From Oscillospiraceae bacterium (lineage in GTDB: Bacteria > Bacillota > Clostridia > UBA1212 > UBA1255), in the NCBI GenBank assembly GCA_015069165.1, contig SVJD01000003.1, positions 23,129-87,128 of the forward strand: DNA of 64,000 nucleotides, in the 5' to 3' direction. The notes beneath the pieces were generated by a model. That model saw only the letters and a program-made list of their open reading frames with translations. It was not told where the DNA came from and made no database searches. This document shows positions 8,845 to 18,063 of the stretch, piece after piece. Within the stretch, counting starts at the first letter, position 1, and each line of letters opens with the position of its first letter. A program made the position numbers and the translations under genes.

Positions 8845-9543
8845 TTATTCTTGCACCGCAGTCACCGCAAACTCTTCACTTGGAGTTTCCTGCTCCGATG
8901 CCATTTCGTTTTCTCTGTTAATTTCTATCTGCGACACCGAAACCTCGTATGCCACTTTTTCTATTACCGTACCATCCTCAAATTTTTTCTCGTACTTACG
9001 GCTCTGCATCCTTCCCGTCACTCTCACATTTTCTCCGACGGAACGCTTGCCGCAAAATCTGGCATTTCGTCCCCATGATATGCACGGAATGTAATCTGAT
9101 TTATTATATGAGCGGTTTACCGCCAACAAAAAGTCCGTTATTTCTCTGTTAAAAGGAGTCTTGCGATATACCGGCTTTTTGCAAATGAATCCGTCAAGTA
9201 CCACAATATTTTTATCCGATTCAAGCGACTGTCCGTCTTCAAAGAATATTATATCTCGCGCAAAAACAGTAAGCATTAACTTTGTGGAGCCGTCAGGCTG
9301 CATTGCGTTATATGAACGAAATTGACCATCAACTTCTATGTATCTGCCGATTTCGTATTCAGAAAAATCAGCAAGTCTTTCTGATACCGTAACAGGAATA
9401 ACATCATAACTGTTACTTAATCTATCGACTTTTATGTCAAAATAATAAAAAGCCTCGCCATATATTTCGTGCCCGAAAACGGGTTTATTTACGATGACAC
9501 CCGACACAGTTGCCACATTGCTTTCGCCTCTGCCGTTTACCAC
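8845..9543 (-). CDS. Single-stranded DNA-binding protein with two OB folds
   Basis: A 232-residue protein with two OB-fold modules: residues about 8-100 (TVSGVIVNKPVFGHEIYGEA, then VDGQFRSYN) and about 108-210 (VVLDGFICKKPVYRKTPFNR, SYIPCISWGRNA-type core and VRVTGRMQSRKYEKKFEDGT). The second half closely matches the bacterial SSB core, in which aromatic residues stack on bases. The tail is short and acidic but does not end in the usual DDxIPF, so binding to SSB-tail partners is unlikely. A paralogue of the main SSB in clostridia is the best reading. A GTG start follows a GAGGTG ribosome site. Confidence 0.7.
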   Translation of the reverse strand: MVNGRGESNVATVSGVIVNKPVFGHEIYGEAFYYFDIKVDRLSNSYDVIPVTVSERLADFSEYEIGRYIEVDGQFRSYNAMQPDGSTKLMLTVFARDIIFFEDGQSLESDKNIVVLDGFICKKPVYRKTPFNREITDFLLAVNRSYNKSDYIPCISWGRNARFCGKRSVGENVRVTGRMQSRKYEKKFEDGTVIEKVAYEVSVSQIEINRENEMASEQETPSEEFAVTAVQE

Positions 9544-9694
9544 AATCTACACCTCTTGCATTTCATAAGTATCTTGCGCACGATTTACTTTTTGTAAATA
9601 CTGCGTTTACACTAAAGTATATGTGTGTTATATACCATATATAACCACCGTCCGCAAATTATATTATATAAAAACGATTATTGCAACAAAAAAG

Positions 9695-10468
9695 TTATTT
9701 TTTTCGCTGTACTCCGTTATTATCTATATAAAAATCATCTGTATAAATGAGTTCTGACACCTTTATAAATTTATAATCTTGCTTGAGCAGTGTTTCAATC
9801 ACTTCCGGCAAAACCTTTGCTGTGTGTTTCGTATCGTTGTGAAAAAGCAGTATACTGCCGGATTCCGTTCTGCCGATAACACGATTTAAAATATTGTCGT
9901 AAGTCATTGTATCTTTCCAATCAATGGAATCTACCGACCATTTTATATTGTACATTCCGCGTTCCCGGGCAAGGTCAAGAACCGTTTCCGTAATATCGCC
10001 CGACGGTGCTCTGTAAAGCTGCGGCTTAACACCTATGACTTTTTCAACTGCATCATTACATTTATCTATTTCCTCTGCCAATTGCGTTTTAGAAGATTTC
10101 GAAGGCAATTTGTGTGAATACGAGTGATTTCCTATTTCGTGTCCTCGGTCGTAAATCATTTTAAGCTCTTTCGGGTTCTTTTCTGCCCACGTTCCGAGAA
10201 CGAAAAAGCTTGCTTTTATTTTATAATAATCAAGCGTATCGAGAATTTCTTCTATATCATCTGCTCCCCACGCGCAATTTATGGTGAGCGCAATTTCCCT
10301 GTTTTCATTATCGGTACAATAAATCGGAAGCTTTGCCGACGATAAAGCCGCGGCATTTTGCGCTACGGAATCACTTATGTGCAAGAGTCCCATGACTACC
10401 GCAATCAAAATAAGAACTGCCAATATAAACAACTTACTCCTTGCATGGCGTATGTATGTAACTTTCAT
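9695..10468 (-). CDS. Polysaccharide deacetylase (NodB homology, PdaB-like)
   Basis: A 257-residue protein with one N-terminal membrane anchor (about residues 10-32, LFILAVLILIAVVMGLLHIS) and a NodB deacetylase domain. Visible motifs are ALTINCAWGADDIEEIL (motif 1, in the form used by sporulation PdaB-type proteins), HEIGNHSYSH (metal-binding His pair), LYRAPSGDIT and SILLFHNDT. Family members remove acetyl groups from peptidoglycan sugars; PdaB is needed in Bacillus spores. Motif 5 has FHN in place of the usual LHD. It is monocistronic and diverges from htrA. Confidence 0.8.
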   Translation of the reverse strand: MKVTYIRHARSKLFILAVLILIAVVMGLLHISDSVAQNAAALSSAKLPIYCTDNENREIALTINCAWGADDIEEILDTLDYYKIKASFFVLGTWAEKNPKELKMIYDRGHEIGNHSYSHKLPSKSSKTQLAEEIDKCNDAVEKVIGVKPQLYRAPSGDITETVLDLARERGMYNIKWSVDSIDWKDTMTYDNILNRVIGRTESGSILLFHNDTKHTAKVLPEVIETLLKQDYKFIKVSELIYTDDFYIDNNGVQRKK

Positions 10469-10734
10469 AGTATCACCTACTGCGTTTTTGTAATAAATAT
10501 GTATATTGGCAGTAAATTATGTATGATTAATATTTCATATAAAGCCCCCTCGTAATGAAAATTTTCGCTATATATAGTTATTCCTTGTATATAGTTATTC
10601 CTTTTAAAAGAATTATCATATTATTAAACCCGTGTCAAATGTCAACATAAGCCGGACGGTGTCAAGTTATTCTTGGGATTTCGGAAATTTTTTTGCACGC
10701 CCTATTTTTACACGAGAACTCCCTTAGCAGCACT
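10469..10734. other. AT-rich intergenic region with a 17-bp tandem duplication
   Basis: Divergent intergenic region between the deacetylase and htrA. TATATAGTTATTCCTT occurs twice in tandem with a 17-base period at 10571-10587 and 10588-10604. No open frame with a ribosome site is seen. The right part leads into two decayed family A hairpin units listed separately. Confidence 0.6.
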
Positions 10735-10807
10735 TTCTGTCCCGTTTTTAATTTCGAGACGAAAATCCGAAATGGCGAGTGACATTTTCTGTCCCGTTTT
10801 CATTTTT
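10735..10807. repeat. Two decayed family A hairpin units
   Basis: TTCTGTCCCG recurs at 10735 and 10787, a 52-base period equal to that of the seven-copy array at 7233-7600. The first unit keeps the hairpin design, with TTTCTGTCCC, a T-rich loop, and GAGACGAAA on the right arm. The second keeps the left arm and loop and then breaks down. Stem bases have drifted, so this is an older or diverging copy of the same element. Confidence 0.65.
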
Positions 10808-10920
10808 CAACTTAATTTACAATAACAAAATACAAAAAAGCAACACACATGTCGCAAAGTTGTCACATAATCCGTGTATAATGTTTAATGCAAAAACAAA
10901 AAACGAAAGAAGGTTTTTTT

Positions 10921-12291
10921 ATGATAGATAATAATACAGAAATACAACAAACTTCTTTACAACAAGATAACCTTGAAAAAACATATCCTTCATATTATGA
11001 AAGTAAAAGTATAAACGAAGAAGTAAATATAACCAACAATATAAACGAAGATAAATCTAAAGACAAAAAACAATGGAGTACGGTTAAAATAATAGTACTT
11101 TGCTTAGTATGTTCTCTTTTAAGCGCTGCTGTCTCGGCAGGCGTTTTTGCAATTTCTCAAAACAAAAACAACAATAACGGCTTCGAATATTATCCTATAG
11201 GTAATACCGATGATAATACCGATGATGACAAAGAAAATAATTCTGCCAACGAAAGCAATACCGGAACATCACAAGATATTACAATTAATGTAGAAAACGT
11301 TTCCTCTCCGGCTACTGCTGTGGCAAAAAAAGTCAGTCCTTCAATTGTGGGAATACGTGTTACTACCATAACGAATTACGGCCCATACGGTAATTACGAA
11401 TCAAGCGGAGAAGGTTCGGGAGTAATTTATACGAATGATGGTTATATCATAACAAATTACCATGTAATAGAAGAAATGGTTACTTCTTCCGGAGAAAACA
11501 ATCCTAATTCAACACTTACGGTGTATCTCAATCAAGATACATCAAAAAGTTACGAAGCAAAAGTCATCGGTTACGAGCAAAGTGCCGACCTTGCCGTAAT
11601 AAAAATCGAAGCTACAGGACTTACTGCAGTAGAAATAGGAGATTCAGACAGTATAAGTGTCGGTGATATTGCAATTGCCATAGGCAACCCGGGCGGACTT
11701 GATTTCATGGGTTCAATAAGCCAAGGAATAATAAGCGGTTTGGACAGAAGCCTTCAATCAGAAGACTCTTACGAGAATTTGGATTTAATACAAACGGATG
11801 CCGCAATAAATCCCGGAAATTCCGGCGGTGCACTTTGCGATAAAAACGGCAAATTAATAGGAATCAACAGCGTAAAACTTGTTGAAACAGGTTATGAAAG
11901 TATGGGTTTTGCAATACCGTCAAATGATGTAGTCAGAATTTGCAACGATGTTATACAAAACGGAAATTCAGCAAGCGTGTATTTGGGGTTGGAATTTAAC
12001 GAAAACTTTACTGCCGAGAGCTTGGAAAGACAAGGTTATCCCGGCGGAATCGTTGTCAGCAGTGTTTCAAAAGACAGTCCTGCGTATGTTGCCGGATTCG
12101 AGACAGATGATATTCTCGTAAGTTTTAACGATCAAGAAATAAGAACCACAAGTGACTTGATTCTCGCTAAAAAGCAATGCAAACCGGGAGATACGGTTAA
12201 TGCAAAAGTATACCGTTTAACATTGGAAAGATATGGTTTTAGCCAAAAATGGGTAGGAAACTATATTGATATCACCATCACTTTTGATTAA
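10921..12291 (+). CDS. htrA: HtrA/DegP-type membrane-anchored serine protease
   Basis: A 456-residue protein. Residues 1-54 are a charged, Asn/Glu-rich cytoplasmic tail; 55-79 are a single membrane helix; 85-120 a low-complexity Asn/Asp linker; about 130-330 the trypsin-like protease domain; about 340-450 one PDZ domain. The catalytic triad is visible: His181 in ITNYHVIEE, Asp223 in SADLAVIKIE, Ser301 in NPGNSGGALCD. It degrades or refolds damaged proteins on the outer face of the membrane. The ATG at 10921 follows AGAAGG by seven bases and is preferred to an in-frame ATG eleven codons upstream. TATAAT at 10877-10882 is a likely -10 box, but no good -35 is seen. Confidence 0.93.
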   Translation: MIDNNTEIQQTSLQQDNLEKTYPSYYESKSINEEVNITNNINEDKSKDKKQWSTVKIIVLCLVCSLLSAAVSAGVFAISQNKNNNNGFEYYPIGNTDDNTDDDKENNSANESNTGTSQDITINVENVSSPATAVAKKVSPSIVGIRVTTITNYGPYGNYESSGEGSGVIYTNDGYIITNYHVIEEMVTSSGENNPNSTLTVYLNQDTSKSYEAKVIGYEQSADLAVIKIEATGLTAVEIGDSDSISVGDIAIAIGNPGGLDFMGSISQGIISGLDRSLQSEDSYENLDLIQTDAAINPGNSGGALCDKNGKLIGINSVKLVETGYESMGFAIPSNDVVRICNDVIQNGNSASVYLGLEFNENFTAESLERQGYPGGIVVSSVSKDSPAYVAGFETDDILVSFNDQEIRTTSDLILAKKQCKPGDTVNAKVYRLTLERYGFSQKWVGNYIDITITFD

Positions 12292-12328
12292 AAGTTTAAT
12301 TTTATTTTGATTTGAAATTAAATTTTCA

Positions 12329-12357
12329 TTGCTATAAACAACGCAGAGTGGTATACT
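12329..12357 (+). promoter_or_regulatory. Promoter of the USP-like/tmk unit
   Basis: TTGCTA at 12329-12334 and TATACT at 12352-12357 are 17 bases apart. A small imperfect hairpin (GGTATACTC with GGAGTACC) covers the -10 box and early leader. The first start codon is 41 bases downstream. Confidence 0.55.
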
Positions 12358-12397
12358 CTCTCTACGGGAGTACCGTTTTATATAAGGAGAGATTATT

Positions 12398-12799
12398 TTG
12401 GAAAAAACAGTTCTCGTATGGATAACAAATCCTGCGGCGTGTGAACTTATAGTAAGAGCCGGAAAGAAGATTTCAGACGAGCTTGAAGCTGAGCTTATGG
12501 TTGCCAGTATTCAACGTAAAATCAGAGACGATTGGGAATCAACCGTAACAGATTTAGAAGCACTCAGTAATGCTTCACGAAAAGTAAACGCAGAGCTTAC
12601 GGTTATATATTCCGACAATACATTTGAAGCCGCAGTGAAAACTGTCCGCGACGTTAAACCTATCGCAATGGTAACGGGTGTACCCGGTAATTTAAATAAA
12701 AACCTTTTCATAGAGCAACTGCAAAAATTTGACAACACAGTGCCTATTTACACTATTGATTCTCGCGGAAACGCGTTAAAATTATCCCAAAATACATAA
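12398..12799 (+). CDS. Universal stress protein-like (KdpD USP-type) domain protein
   Basis: A 133-residue single-domain protein starting at TTG, seven bases after AAGGAGA. The start MEKTVLVWITNPAACELIVR and the VNAELTVIYSDNTFEAAVKT / GVPGNLNKNLFIEQLQ blocks resemble the USP-like alpha/beta domain found in KdpD sensor kinases, which binds nucleotides with a G-x-PGN-type loop. Here it stands alone. The stop codon is nine bases before the dTMP kinase start, so the two are co-transcribed; the function of the pairing is unknown. Confidence 0.5.
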   Translation: MEKTVLVWITNPAACELIVRAGKKISDELEAELMVASIQRKIRDDWESTVTDLEALSNASRKVNAELTVIYSDNTFEAAVKTVRDVKPIAMVTGVPGNLNKNLFIEQLQKFDNTVPIYTIDSRGNALKLSQNT

Positions 12800-12808
12800 G
12801 GTGGATTT

Positions 12809-13489
12809 ATGATGAACAAACCGATTTACATTGCTTTCGAAGGAATTGACGGCAGCGGTAAGAGCGTACAATTCAATTTGTTAAAAGATTTATTATTAAA
12901 GAAGAACAAAGCCGTAGGTGTTCTCGATTTTCCCGACTACGACTCTTTTATCGGCAAAGAAATAGGCCGTTTACTCTCCGGCAAAGACAAAGTAACAGCG
13001 GCAGATTTGGACCCTCGTTCCATGTCTTTATGGTACGCAGTAGACAGATTGAATGCTTTTAAAAAATTTGACGAATCACAATATGAAATCGTCCTCATGA
13101 ATCGCTCCACAATGGCAAATGCCGCATATCAAGGCACAAGAAGTGACGATGCAAAAGAATTGGCACAATGGGTTTACGACCTTGAATTTACAACTTTGGG
13201 AATTCCGAAACCCGATGTATTCTTTATATTTGACATACCCACTTCCCTCTCCCGTAAAAATGTGGCAAAAAAGGGTTTTCGCGGTTATGTTGGCGACGAT
13301 GCCGATGTATACGAAAAAGACGTTGCATTCCTCGAAAATGTCCGTAAAGGTTATCTTACCTGCGCCGAATTTTACCCCGGCAGCGTAGTTCTCAATTGTG
13401 CCGATGAAAACGAAGAAATGCGACCCATAGCAGAAATTTCCGCCGATGTGGTTCGCATTTTAAAAGACCGATTCAATATAGAGTTTTAA
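12809..13489 (+). CDS. tmk: Thymidylate kinase (dTMP kinase)
   Basis: A 226-residue P-loop kinase. FEGIDGSGKS near the N-terminus is the Walker A; LDFPDYDSFIGKEIGRLLSG is the dTMP-binding segment; NRSTMANAAYQGTR matches the DRY-type substrate motif region, and a C-terminal KNVAKKGFRGYVGDD lid contains basic residues. It converts dTMP to dTDP with ATP. A ribosome site AAGGTGG favours the second of two adjacent ATGs (12812). It is slightly longer than the common 205-215 residues. Confidence 0.85.
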   Translation: MMNKPIYIAFEGIDGSGKSVQFNLLKDLLLKKNKAVGVLDFPDYDSFIGKEIGRLLSGKDKVTAADLDPRSMSLWYAVDRLNAFKKFDESQYEIVLMNRSTMANAAYQGTRSDDAKELAQWVYDLEFTTLGIPKPDVFFIFDIPTSLSRKNVAKKGFRGYVGDDADVYEKDVAFLENVRKGYLTCAEFYPGSVVLNCADENEEMRPIAEISADVVRILKDRFNIEF

Positions 13490-13501
13490 TAATTATAAAT
13501 T

Positions 13502-14476
13502 TTATTTATCAAACGAATATTTAGCAGCCAACAACGTAGCCTCAATCATACTTATGTTTGAGGCTTTTCCTGTCCACGCAATGTCAAAAGCAGTACCGTG
13601 GTCAACGGAAGTTCTCAAATACGGCATAGAATGAGTAAGAGCTATCGTTCTTTCAAAATCAAGCGTTTTTGTAGCAATGTGGCCTTGGTCGTGGTACAAA
13701 GAAAGCACCGCACGGTATTTTCCCATATACGCTTGATAAAATACGGAATCCGCACTTATGGGGCCTGCTACGTCAAAACCCTCTTTTTTCATTTCTTCCA
13801 CTGCAGGCGCAATAATTTCCGTTTCTTCATTTCCGAAAAGTCCGTGCTCGCCGCTGTGAGGATTTAAACCTGCAACAGCTAAAATGCCCTTAGGTGCATT
13901 TATTTTATCAAGTGCCTCACTGCATCTTATTATATAATCTTTGATTTTTTCTGCCGTAATTGCAGAAATAGCATTCGATAACGAAAGATGGCGCGTTAAA
14001 AAGAACACTCTCAATCCCCTTGTTTCAAACATAGTAAGAGGATCTTTTGTGCCGGTAAGTGCCGCATAAATCTCTGTATGACCTATAAAAGGTACTCCTG
14101 CCGCCTTTAATGCTTCTTTATTTATAGGAGCTGTAGCAACACTGTCGGCTTTTCCCTGCGTGCAAAGCTGATGAGAAACTTTTATGCAATCAAAAGCCGC
14201 CTGACCTGCAAAATCACAAACCTTGCCGGCCGTTTTCGGAGTAATTTTGCCGTTACAAGGCACATGATATATAAACTCCGCATATTTGCCCATAAAATGT
14301 TTAATCCCCATCTTAATCGCAGCCTGCTCCAAAATGTCTGCATCACCAATAAGAATCGGTCTGCATTTTGAGTGAACATTTCTGTCAGTGAGGGTTTTTA
14401 CCGTTATCTCAGGGCCAATGCCGCAAGGGTCACCCATTGTCATTGCAATTACTTTTTTGTCGGAATTTTTCGCCAT
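13502..14476 (-). CDS. pdxA: 4-hydroxythreonine-4-phosphate dehydrogenase family protein (PdxA)
   Basis: A 324-residue PdxA-family enzyme: AMTMGDPCGIGPEI at the start, ATAPINKEALKAAG, FIGHTEIYAALTG, AVAGLNPHSGEHGLFG with the metal-binding His, and a YHDQGHIATKTL block. True PdxA oxidises 4-phosphohydroxy-threonine in vitamin B6 synthesis; PdxA2 paralogues act on 4-phospho-erythronate or threonate. No partner pdx or DUF1537 kinase gene is adjacent, so which reaction it catalyses is open. The ATG at 14476 has GGAG nine bases upstream. The start lies inside the 3-prime end of spoVB (28 bp overlap), so it is the last gene of the sporulation cluster. Confidence 0.85.
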   Translation of the reverse strand: MAKNSDKKVIAMTMGDPCGIGPEITVKTLTDRNVHSKCRPILIGDADILEQAAIKMGIKHFMGKYAEFIYHVPCNGKITPKTAGKVCDFAGQAAFDCIKVSHQLCTQGKADSVATAPINKEALKAAGVPFIGHTEIYAALTGTKDPLTMFETRGLRVFFLTRHLSLSNAISAITAEKIKDYIIRCSEALDKINAPKGILAVAGLNPHSGEHGLFGNEETEIIAPAVEEMKKEGFDVAGPISADSVFYQAYMGKYRAVLSLYHDQGHIATKTLDFERTIALTHSMPYLRTSVDHGTAFDIAWTGKASNISMIEATLLAAKYSFDK

Positions 14477-15972
14477 AACATTTCGCTCCATTTTTGATTC
14501 CTGAACATTGTAACAATCAAAATTAAAACAGTCAAGCAAACAAAAGAGCCGCTTAGTAATAAATGTAAAAAACTGTTATTTATAGGAAAATATTTTGTAA
14601 ATTCAACCGCCGGAATACAAGCAAGTGCTATGACTGTCGGTTTTAAAATCCAATTACGTAAATTTACGGCAAGACCGGTAATTTTTATTATAAAACAAAG
14701 GTTCATTATAACTGTTACCGCCATGCTGATAATACTTCCCCAAATGTACGCATCTATTCCGTAAATCGGCACACCAAACCATATAAAACCGATTGTAATT
14801 ATGTATCCGGCAACAGCCGTAACAAGCGAAAAAGTCTGTTTACCGAGTCCGTTTATAATTCCTATCATAATTTGCTCTACATACATAAAAATGCAGCAAT
14901 ATGACATTTTTTTGAGTATTATGCCTACCCCCTGGTTAGGATAAAGAAAATCTCCGCCTTGAACTCCCAACGTAAAATACAATCCAAAAAATACAAAACC
15001 TAACAAAAAGCCTATATTAAGGCATTTAGATATTCTGTGATTTGCCAATTTGTAATTTTTTACAGAAATGGCACCTGAAACGGCAGGCACAAGAGTCGTT
15101 GCAACAGATGAAGTAATAAGTGTGGGAAAAGCAATCAAAGGCATAGCCATTCCCGATATTCTTCCCAATGTTTCTATTCCTTGCGTATAATTTAAACCTC
15201 CTGCAATAAAACGCATAGGTAAAATTACTGTTTCTATCATTCCCAAAAAAGATATTGCCAAACGATTTACAGAAATGGGAAGAGAGCTTTTAACTATGTA
15301 TTTAGCCGCATCTGATTTTGAAAGAGTGGGTTTTTCTTTTGATTTTTCACGCAAAAACGCAATACCAACCACTACCAGATTTGCCATTTCACCAAACGCT
15401 GCAGAAGTGGTTGCTATTGCACAGGCATAAGCAAGATTACTTCCGGCGATTCTGTTTGCAACAAAGAAAATCACACCTATTCTGACGATTTGTTCCGCAA
15501 TTTGAGAAAAAGCAGTAGGAGTTACATTCGAAGAACCATAGAAATAGCCTTTTATTGCTGAAGCAGAAGCAACAATCGGTATACACGGTGCCAGCATTAT
15601 AAGAGAATAATAAGCTCTTTCATCACCCAAAAGTTTTACTGAGATAACTTTTGCGAAAATCGACAAAAACACCGCACATATCGTGCCTGCAATCAAAAGT
15701 ATTAAAAATGCAGTTTTAGCTGCAACAAGAGCGTTTTTATTACGTCCCCTTGCCTTTTCTTTAGCCGTAAGTCCGGAAACGCTGATAGATACGCCGGCTG
15801 TCAAAGTGAGTATTATAAGGCTGTATACAGGCGATGCGAGCTGAAAAAGTCCCATGCCCTCCGCGCCTAAAATGTTAGACATATATATTCTGTTTGCAAA
15901 ACCTAAAATACGTACTATAAATGCGGCGGCCATAAGTTTAAATGCGCCGGCTTGATATGTTTCTTTTTTCAA
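14449..15972 (-). CDS. spoVB: SpoVB-like polysaccharide/lipid II flippase family protein
   Basis: A 507-residue membrane protein of the MVF/PST exporter superfamily with about fourteen hydrophobic helices. The N-terminus LKKETYQAGAFKLMAAAFIV and then RILGFANRIYMSNILGAEGM matches SpoVB family starts, so the TTG at 15972, eight bases after GGAAGATGG, is chosen over a frame twelve codons longer. SpoVB is needed for spore cortex synthesis, probably moving lipid-linked precursors. Its location after yabP-yabQ-divIC supports the sporulation role. The rhomboid gene ends 38 bp upstream. Confidence 0.85.
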   Translation of the reverse strand: MKKETYQAGAFKLMAAAFIVRILGFANRIYMSNILGAEGMGLFQLASPVYSLIILTLTAGVSISVSGLTAKEKARGRNKNALVAAKTAFLILLIAGTICAVFLSIFAKVISVKLLGDERAYYSLIMLAPCIPIVASASAIKGYFYGSSNVTPTAFSQIAEQIVRIGVIFFVANRIAGSNLAYACAIATTSAAFGEMANLVVVGIAFLREKSKEKPTLSKSDAAKYIVKSSLPISVNRLAISFLGMIETVILPMRFIAGGLNYTQGIETLGRISGMAMPLIAFPTLITSSVATTLVPAVSGAISVKNYKLANHRISKCLNIGFLLGFVFFGLYFTLGVQGGDFLYPNQGVGIILKKMSYCCIFMYVEQIMIGIINGLGKQTFSLVTAVAGYIITIGFIWFGVPIYGIDAYIWGSIISMAVTVIMNLCFIIKITGLAVNLRNWILKPTVIALACIPAVEFTKYFPINNSFLHLLLSGSFVCLTVLILIVTMFRNQKWSEMLWRKIPTKK

Positions 15973-16010
15973 AAAACAAAACCATCTTCCATAACTCGTT
16001 ATATACAAGT

Positions 16011-17168
16011 TTATGCAGATTCTTGGTTGTTATTCTCTTCTTTTGTTTTTTGTATGAGTTCTGATATCCACGCCATTGCAAAGCCTACTATAAAGCCTCC
16101 GAAATGCGCCCAGTTGTTTATATCCGGCATTGTAAGGCCCACAAGCAGGTTATATCCTACTATAGCAATAATTGTTATACAGTTGGCAGTTCTGCGGAAA
16201 AATTTGGAATTTTTGCCAATGAACATTCTGTAGCAAAGTACACCGCCGATTCCCATTATTGCGCCGGAAGCACCTAACGACATAATGCTTATATCCATAC
16301 ATAAATATGTCAGCAAGCTGCCCACAAAACCGGTAACCAAATAAATCAAACAATAATGAAATTTCGAATAAAAACCGCGCAATATACGGCTTATTAAAAC
16401 AAGCATAACCATATTTCCCGCCAAATGGCTGAAATCTGCATGAAGAAATGTTGAAATAATCATTCTCCACCATTCGCCCTGCGCTACAAGCTCGTTATAT
16501 TGAGCCCCGAAATTTTCAATTGGTTTTATGTCCGCTATTAACCAAAACAGTAAATCAATTACAAATATGGTAACATTAATTGCCACAATTGCAATCATGG
16601 GCACAAGGAGTCCAAATCTTTCCTTTTTTGTTCTCAGGTCATTGAGATTGGTTTTAACAGAAGACCTCTTAATATTTGTCCATTCTTTGCGCTTGTCTTT
16701 GTCCATTTTTATGGCAACGGAAGTACTGTCGAGCAACTTTTTCAGACTCTTGTCCTGTACCTTTCCGCCGCCTACTTTAAAGTAAACACTTCTGTTGAAA
16801 TCTACGATTATGAATTCCGTCAGAACTCTTGCACGCATATTTTCATCCAACTGCTCTTTGAGAAAAAGACCGAAATCGCTGTTTTGCGGGTCGGAAAAAT
16901 CCACCACAAAAATGAATGTTTTTAACCCGCCGTGCATAACATTTGTACCTGCAGGTGCTTCACGGAGCCCATTCATCATAGCTGAAATCGTCTCTCTGTC
17001 GGAGCTCGGAATTACATACAAAAACTGAACGGCATTCATGTCGCGTTTATAGAGCCATCCTTGCGGATGAAGGGTATAAAACGCATCATGGGAAGCAGAA
17101 ACCGCCAGCCATTCAGCATAACTTGAAATATTTTCTTTTATATTTTGAGCATTATTGGAATCAACCAC
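16011..17168 (-). CDS. Rhomboid family intramembrane serine protease
   Basis: About 385 residues. A soluble N-terminal domain of about 190 residues without recognised motifs is followed by a rhomboid domain of six to seven helices. Family signatures are visible: WWRMIISTFLHADFSHLAGN, the catalytic serine in SLGASGAIMG, and the catalytic histidine in NWAHFGGFIVGF. It cleaves membrane-anchored substrates inside the bilayer. The GTG at 17168 overlaps the stop of the S1-domain gene by 8 bp and has GGTGG upstream; a GTG at 17234 is possible but lacks a ribosome site. An alternative role as inactive rhomboid is unlikely because the Ser/His pair is intact. Confidence 0.88.
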   Translation of the reverse strand: MVDSNNAQNIKENISSYAEWLAVSASHDAFYTLHPQGWLYKRDMNAVQFLYVIPSSDRETISAMMNGLREAPAGTNVMHGGLKTFIFVVDFSDPQNSDFGLFLKEQLDENMRARVLTEFIIVDFNRSVYFKVGGGKVQDKSLKKLLDSTSVAIKMDKDKRKEWTNIKRSSVKTNLNDLRTKKERFGLLVPMIAIVAINVTIFVIDLLFWLIADIKPIENFGAQYNELVAQGEWWRMIISTFLHADFSHLAGNMVMLVLISRILRGFYSKFHYCLIYLVTGFVGSLLTYLCMDISIMSLGASGAIMGIGGVLCYRMFIGKNSKFFRRTANCITIIAIVGYNLLVGLTMPDINNWAHFGGFIVGFAMAWISELIQKTKEENNNQESA

Positions 17169-17700
17169 GTCTAACGTATCCACCGCCGCGTTTATTTTCA
17201 CTTTGTCTTTTAACGTCAATAAGGCGTTCTTCACTAAGTTTCATATATTTTGAAAGTCTGTCTTCAAAATTATCCGAAGAAGCTCCTTTGAGAGAATCGA
17301 ATTCCGGAGGCGGTTGCATAAACAAATCTTGTTTTGAAGCTTTCGGTTCTTCAAATCTTTGAGCTTTGTGCTTTTTTGGTTTGTCGGAATTTTTTTCCTG
17401 CTGCTTTGTGTTTTCCTTTGAAGGAGTTTTAAGTACGTTGATATTTGTGTCTCCGTTTTCGAGCAATATCTCGTCTGCTTTCTTCATGGACAATCTTTTT
17501 TTGCCATCATGATCTGTTGCCAAAGCAACTACGCGAACTTGCTGTCCGACCGTTAAAAATTCATTGACATCTTTTACAAAATTTTTGGAAATCTCAGAAA
17601 TATGTACAAGACCTGTTGAGCCATCCTCTAAAGAAACAAAAGCTCCGAAACTCATAATAGCGGAAACTGAGCCGCTTACAACTTCATTTACACCCGACAT
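17161..17700 (-). CDS. S1 RNA-binding domain protein (YabR-like)
   Basis: A 179-residue protein. Residues 1-75 are one S1 OB fold (VVSGSVSAIMSFGAFVSLED, GLVHISEISKNFVKDVNEFL, GKKRLSMKKADE), closely resembling YabR and general stress protein 13. The rest is charged, Lys/Gln/Pro-rich and probably disordered. Position after divIC matches the Bacillus yabP-yabQ-divIC-yabR order. It likely binds RNA or ribosomes; its exact task is unknown even in Bacillus. Confidence 0.85.
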   Translation of the reverse strand: MSGVNEVVSGSVSAIMSFGAFVSLEDGSTGLVHISEISKNFVKDVNEFLTVGQQVRVVALATDHDGKKRLSMKKADEILLENGDTNINVLKTPSKENTKQQEKNSDKPKKHKAQRFEEPKASKQDLFMQPPPEFDSLKGASSDNFEDRLSKYMKLSEERLIDVKRQSENKRGGGYVRRG

Positions 17701-17743
17701 AAAAAAACGGATTCATCCTCTCTTACTAAATATGTGATTTATT

Positions 17744-18025
17744 TCATTCGTTTTTCACGAATACAGTTTCATCACTTTTTACATATCCAAGCCTCTCACG
17801 AGCTTTTTCCTCTATATACTCGTCTGTACCCATCATAGACTTTTCTTCTTCAAGCATAGCTATTTGTTGCTCAACTTGTTTTATGTCTTCTTTCAAGTCG
17901 GAATTTTTTTCTATGTTGCGGTCAAGCAAACTCTGTTGCGCCACTATCAAAGCAATAAGCGCTACAGCCAAGGCTGCAAATATTAAATTGTGTAAATTAA
18001 ATATTTTCTTCACAGTATACACCAC
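17744..18025 (-). CDS. divIC: Septum formation initiator protein DivIC/FtsB family
   Basis: A 93-residue bitopic protein. A membrane helix at about 13-30 (LIFAALAVALIALIVAQQ) is followed by a coiled coil (NSDLKEDIKQVEQQIAMLEE) and the family end EEKARERLGYVKSDETVFV. DivIC joins FtsL and DivIB at the division septum to control septal wall synthesis. It lies in the conserved yabP-yabQ-divIC order, 38 bp after yabQ. Confidence 0.9.
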   Translation of the reverse strand: MVYTVKKIFNLHNLIFAALAVALIALIVAQQSLLDRNIEKNSDLKEDIKQVEQQIAMLEEEKSMMGTDEYIEEKARERLGYVKSDETVFVKNE

Positions 18026-18063
18026 TTATCTTTTGTAATAAAAAACACAATAATTATATACGA

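Noticed and set aside
10860..10882. TTGTCA as -35 box of the htrA promoter
   Set aside because: Only 11 bases separate it from TATAAT, too short for sigma-70; the real -35 is not evident.
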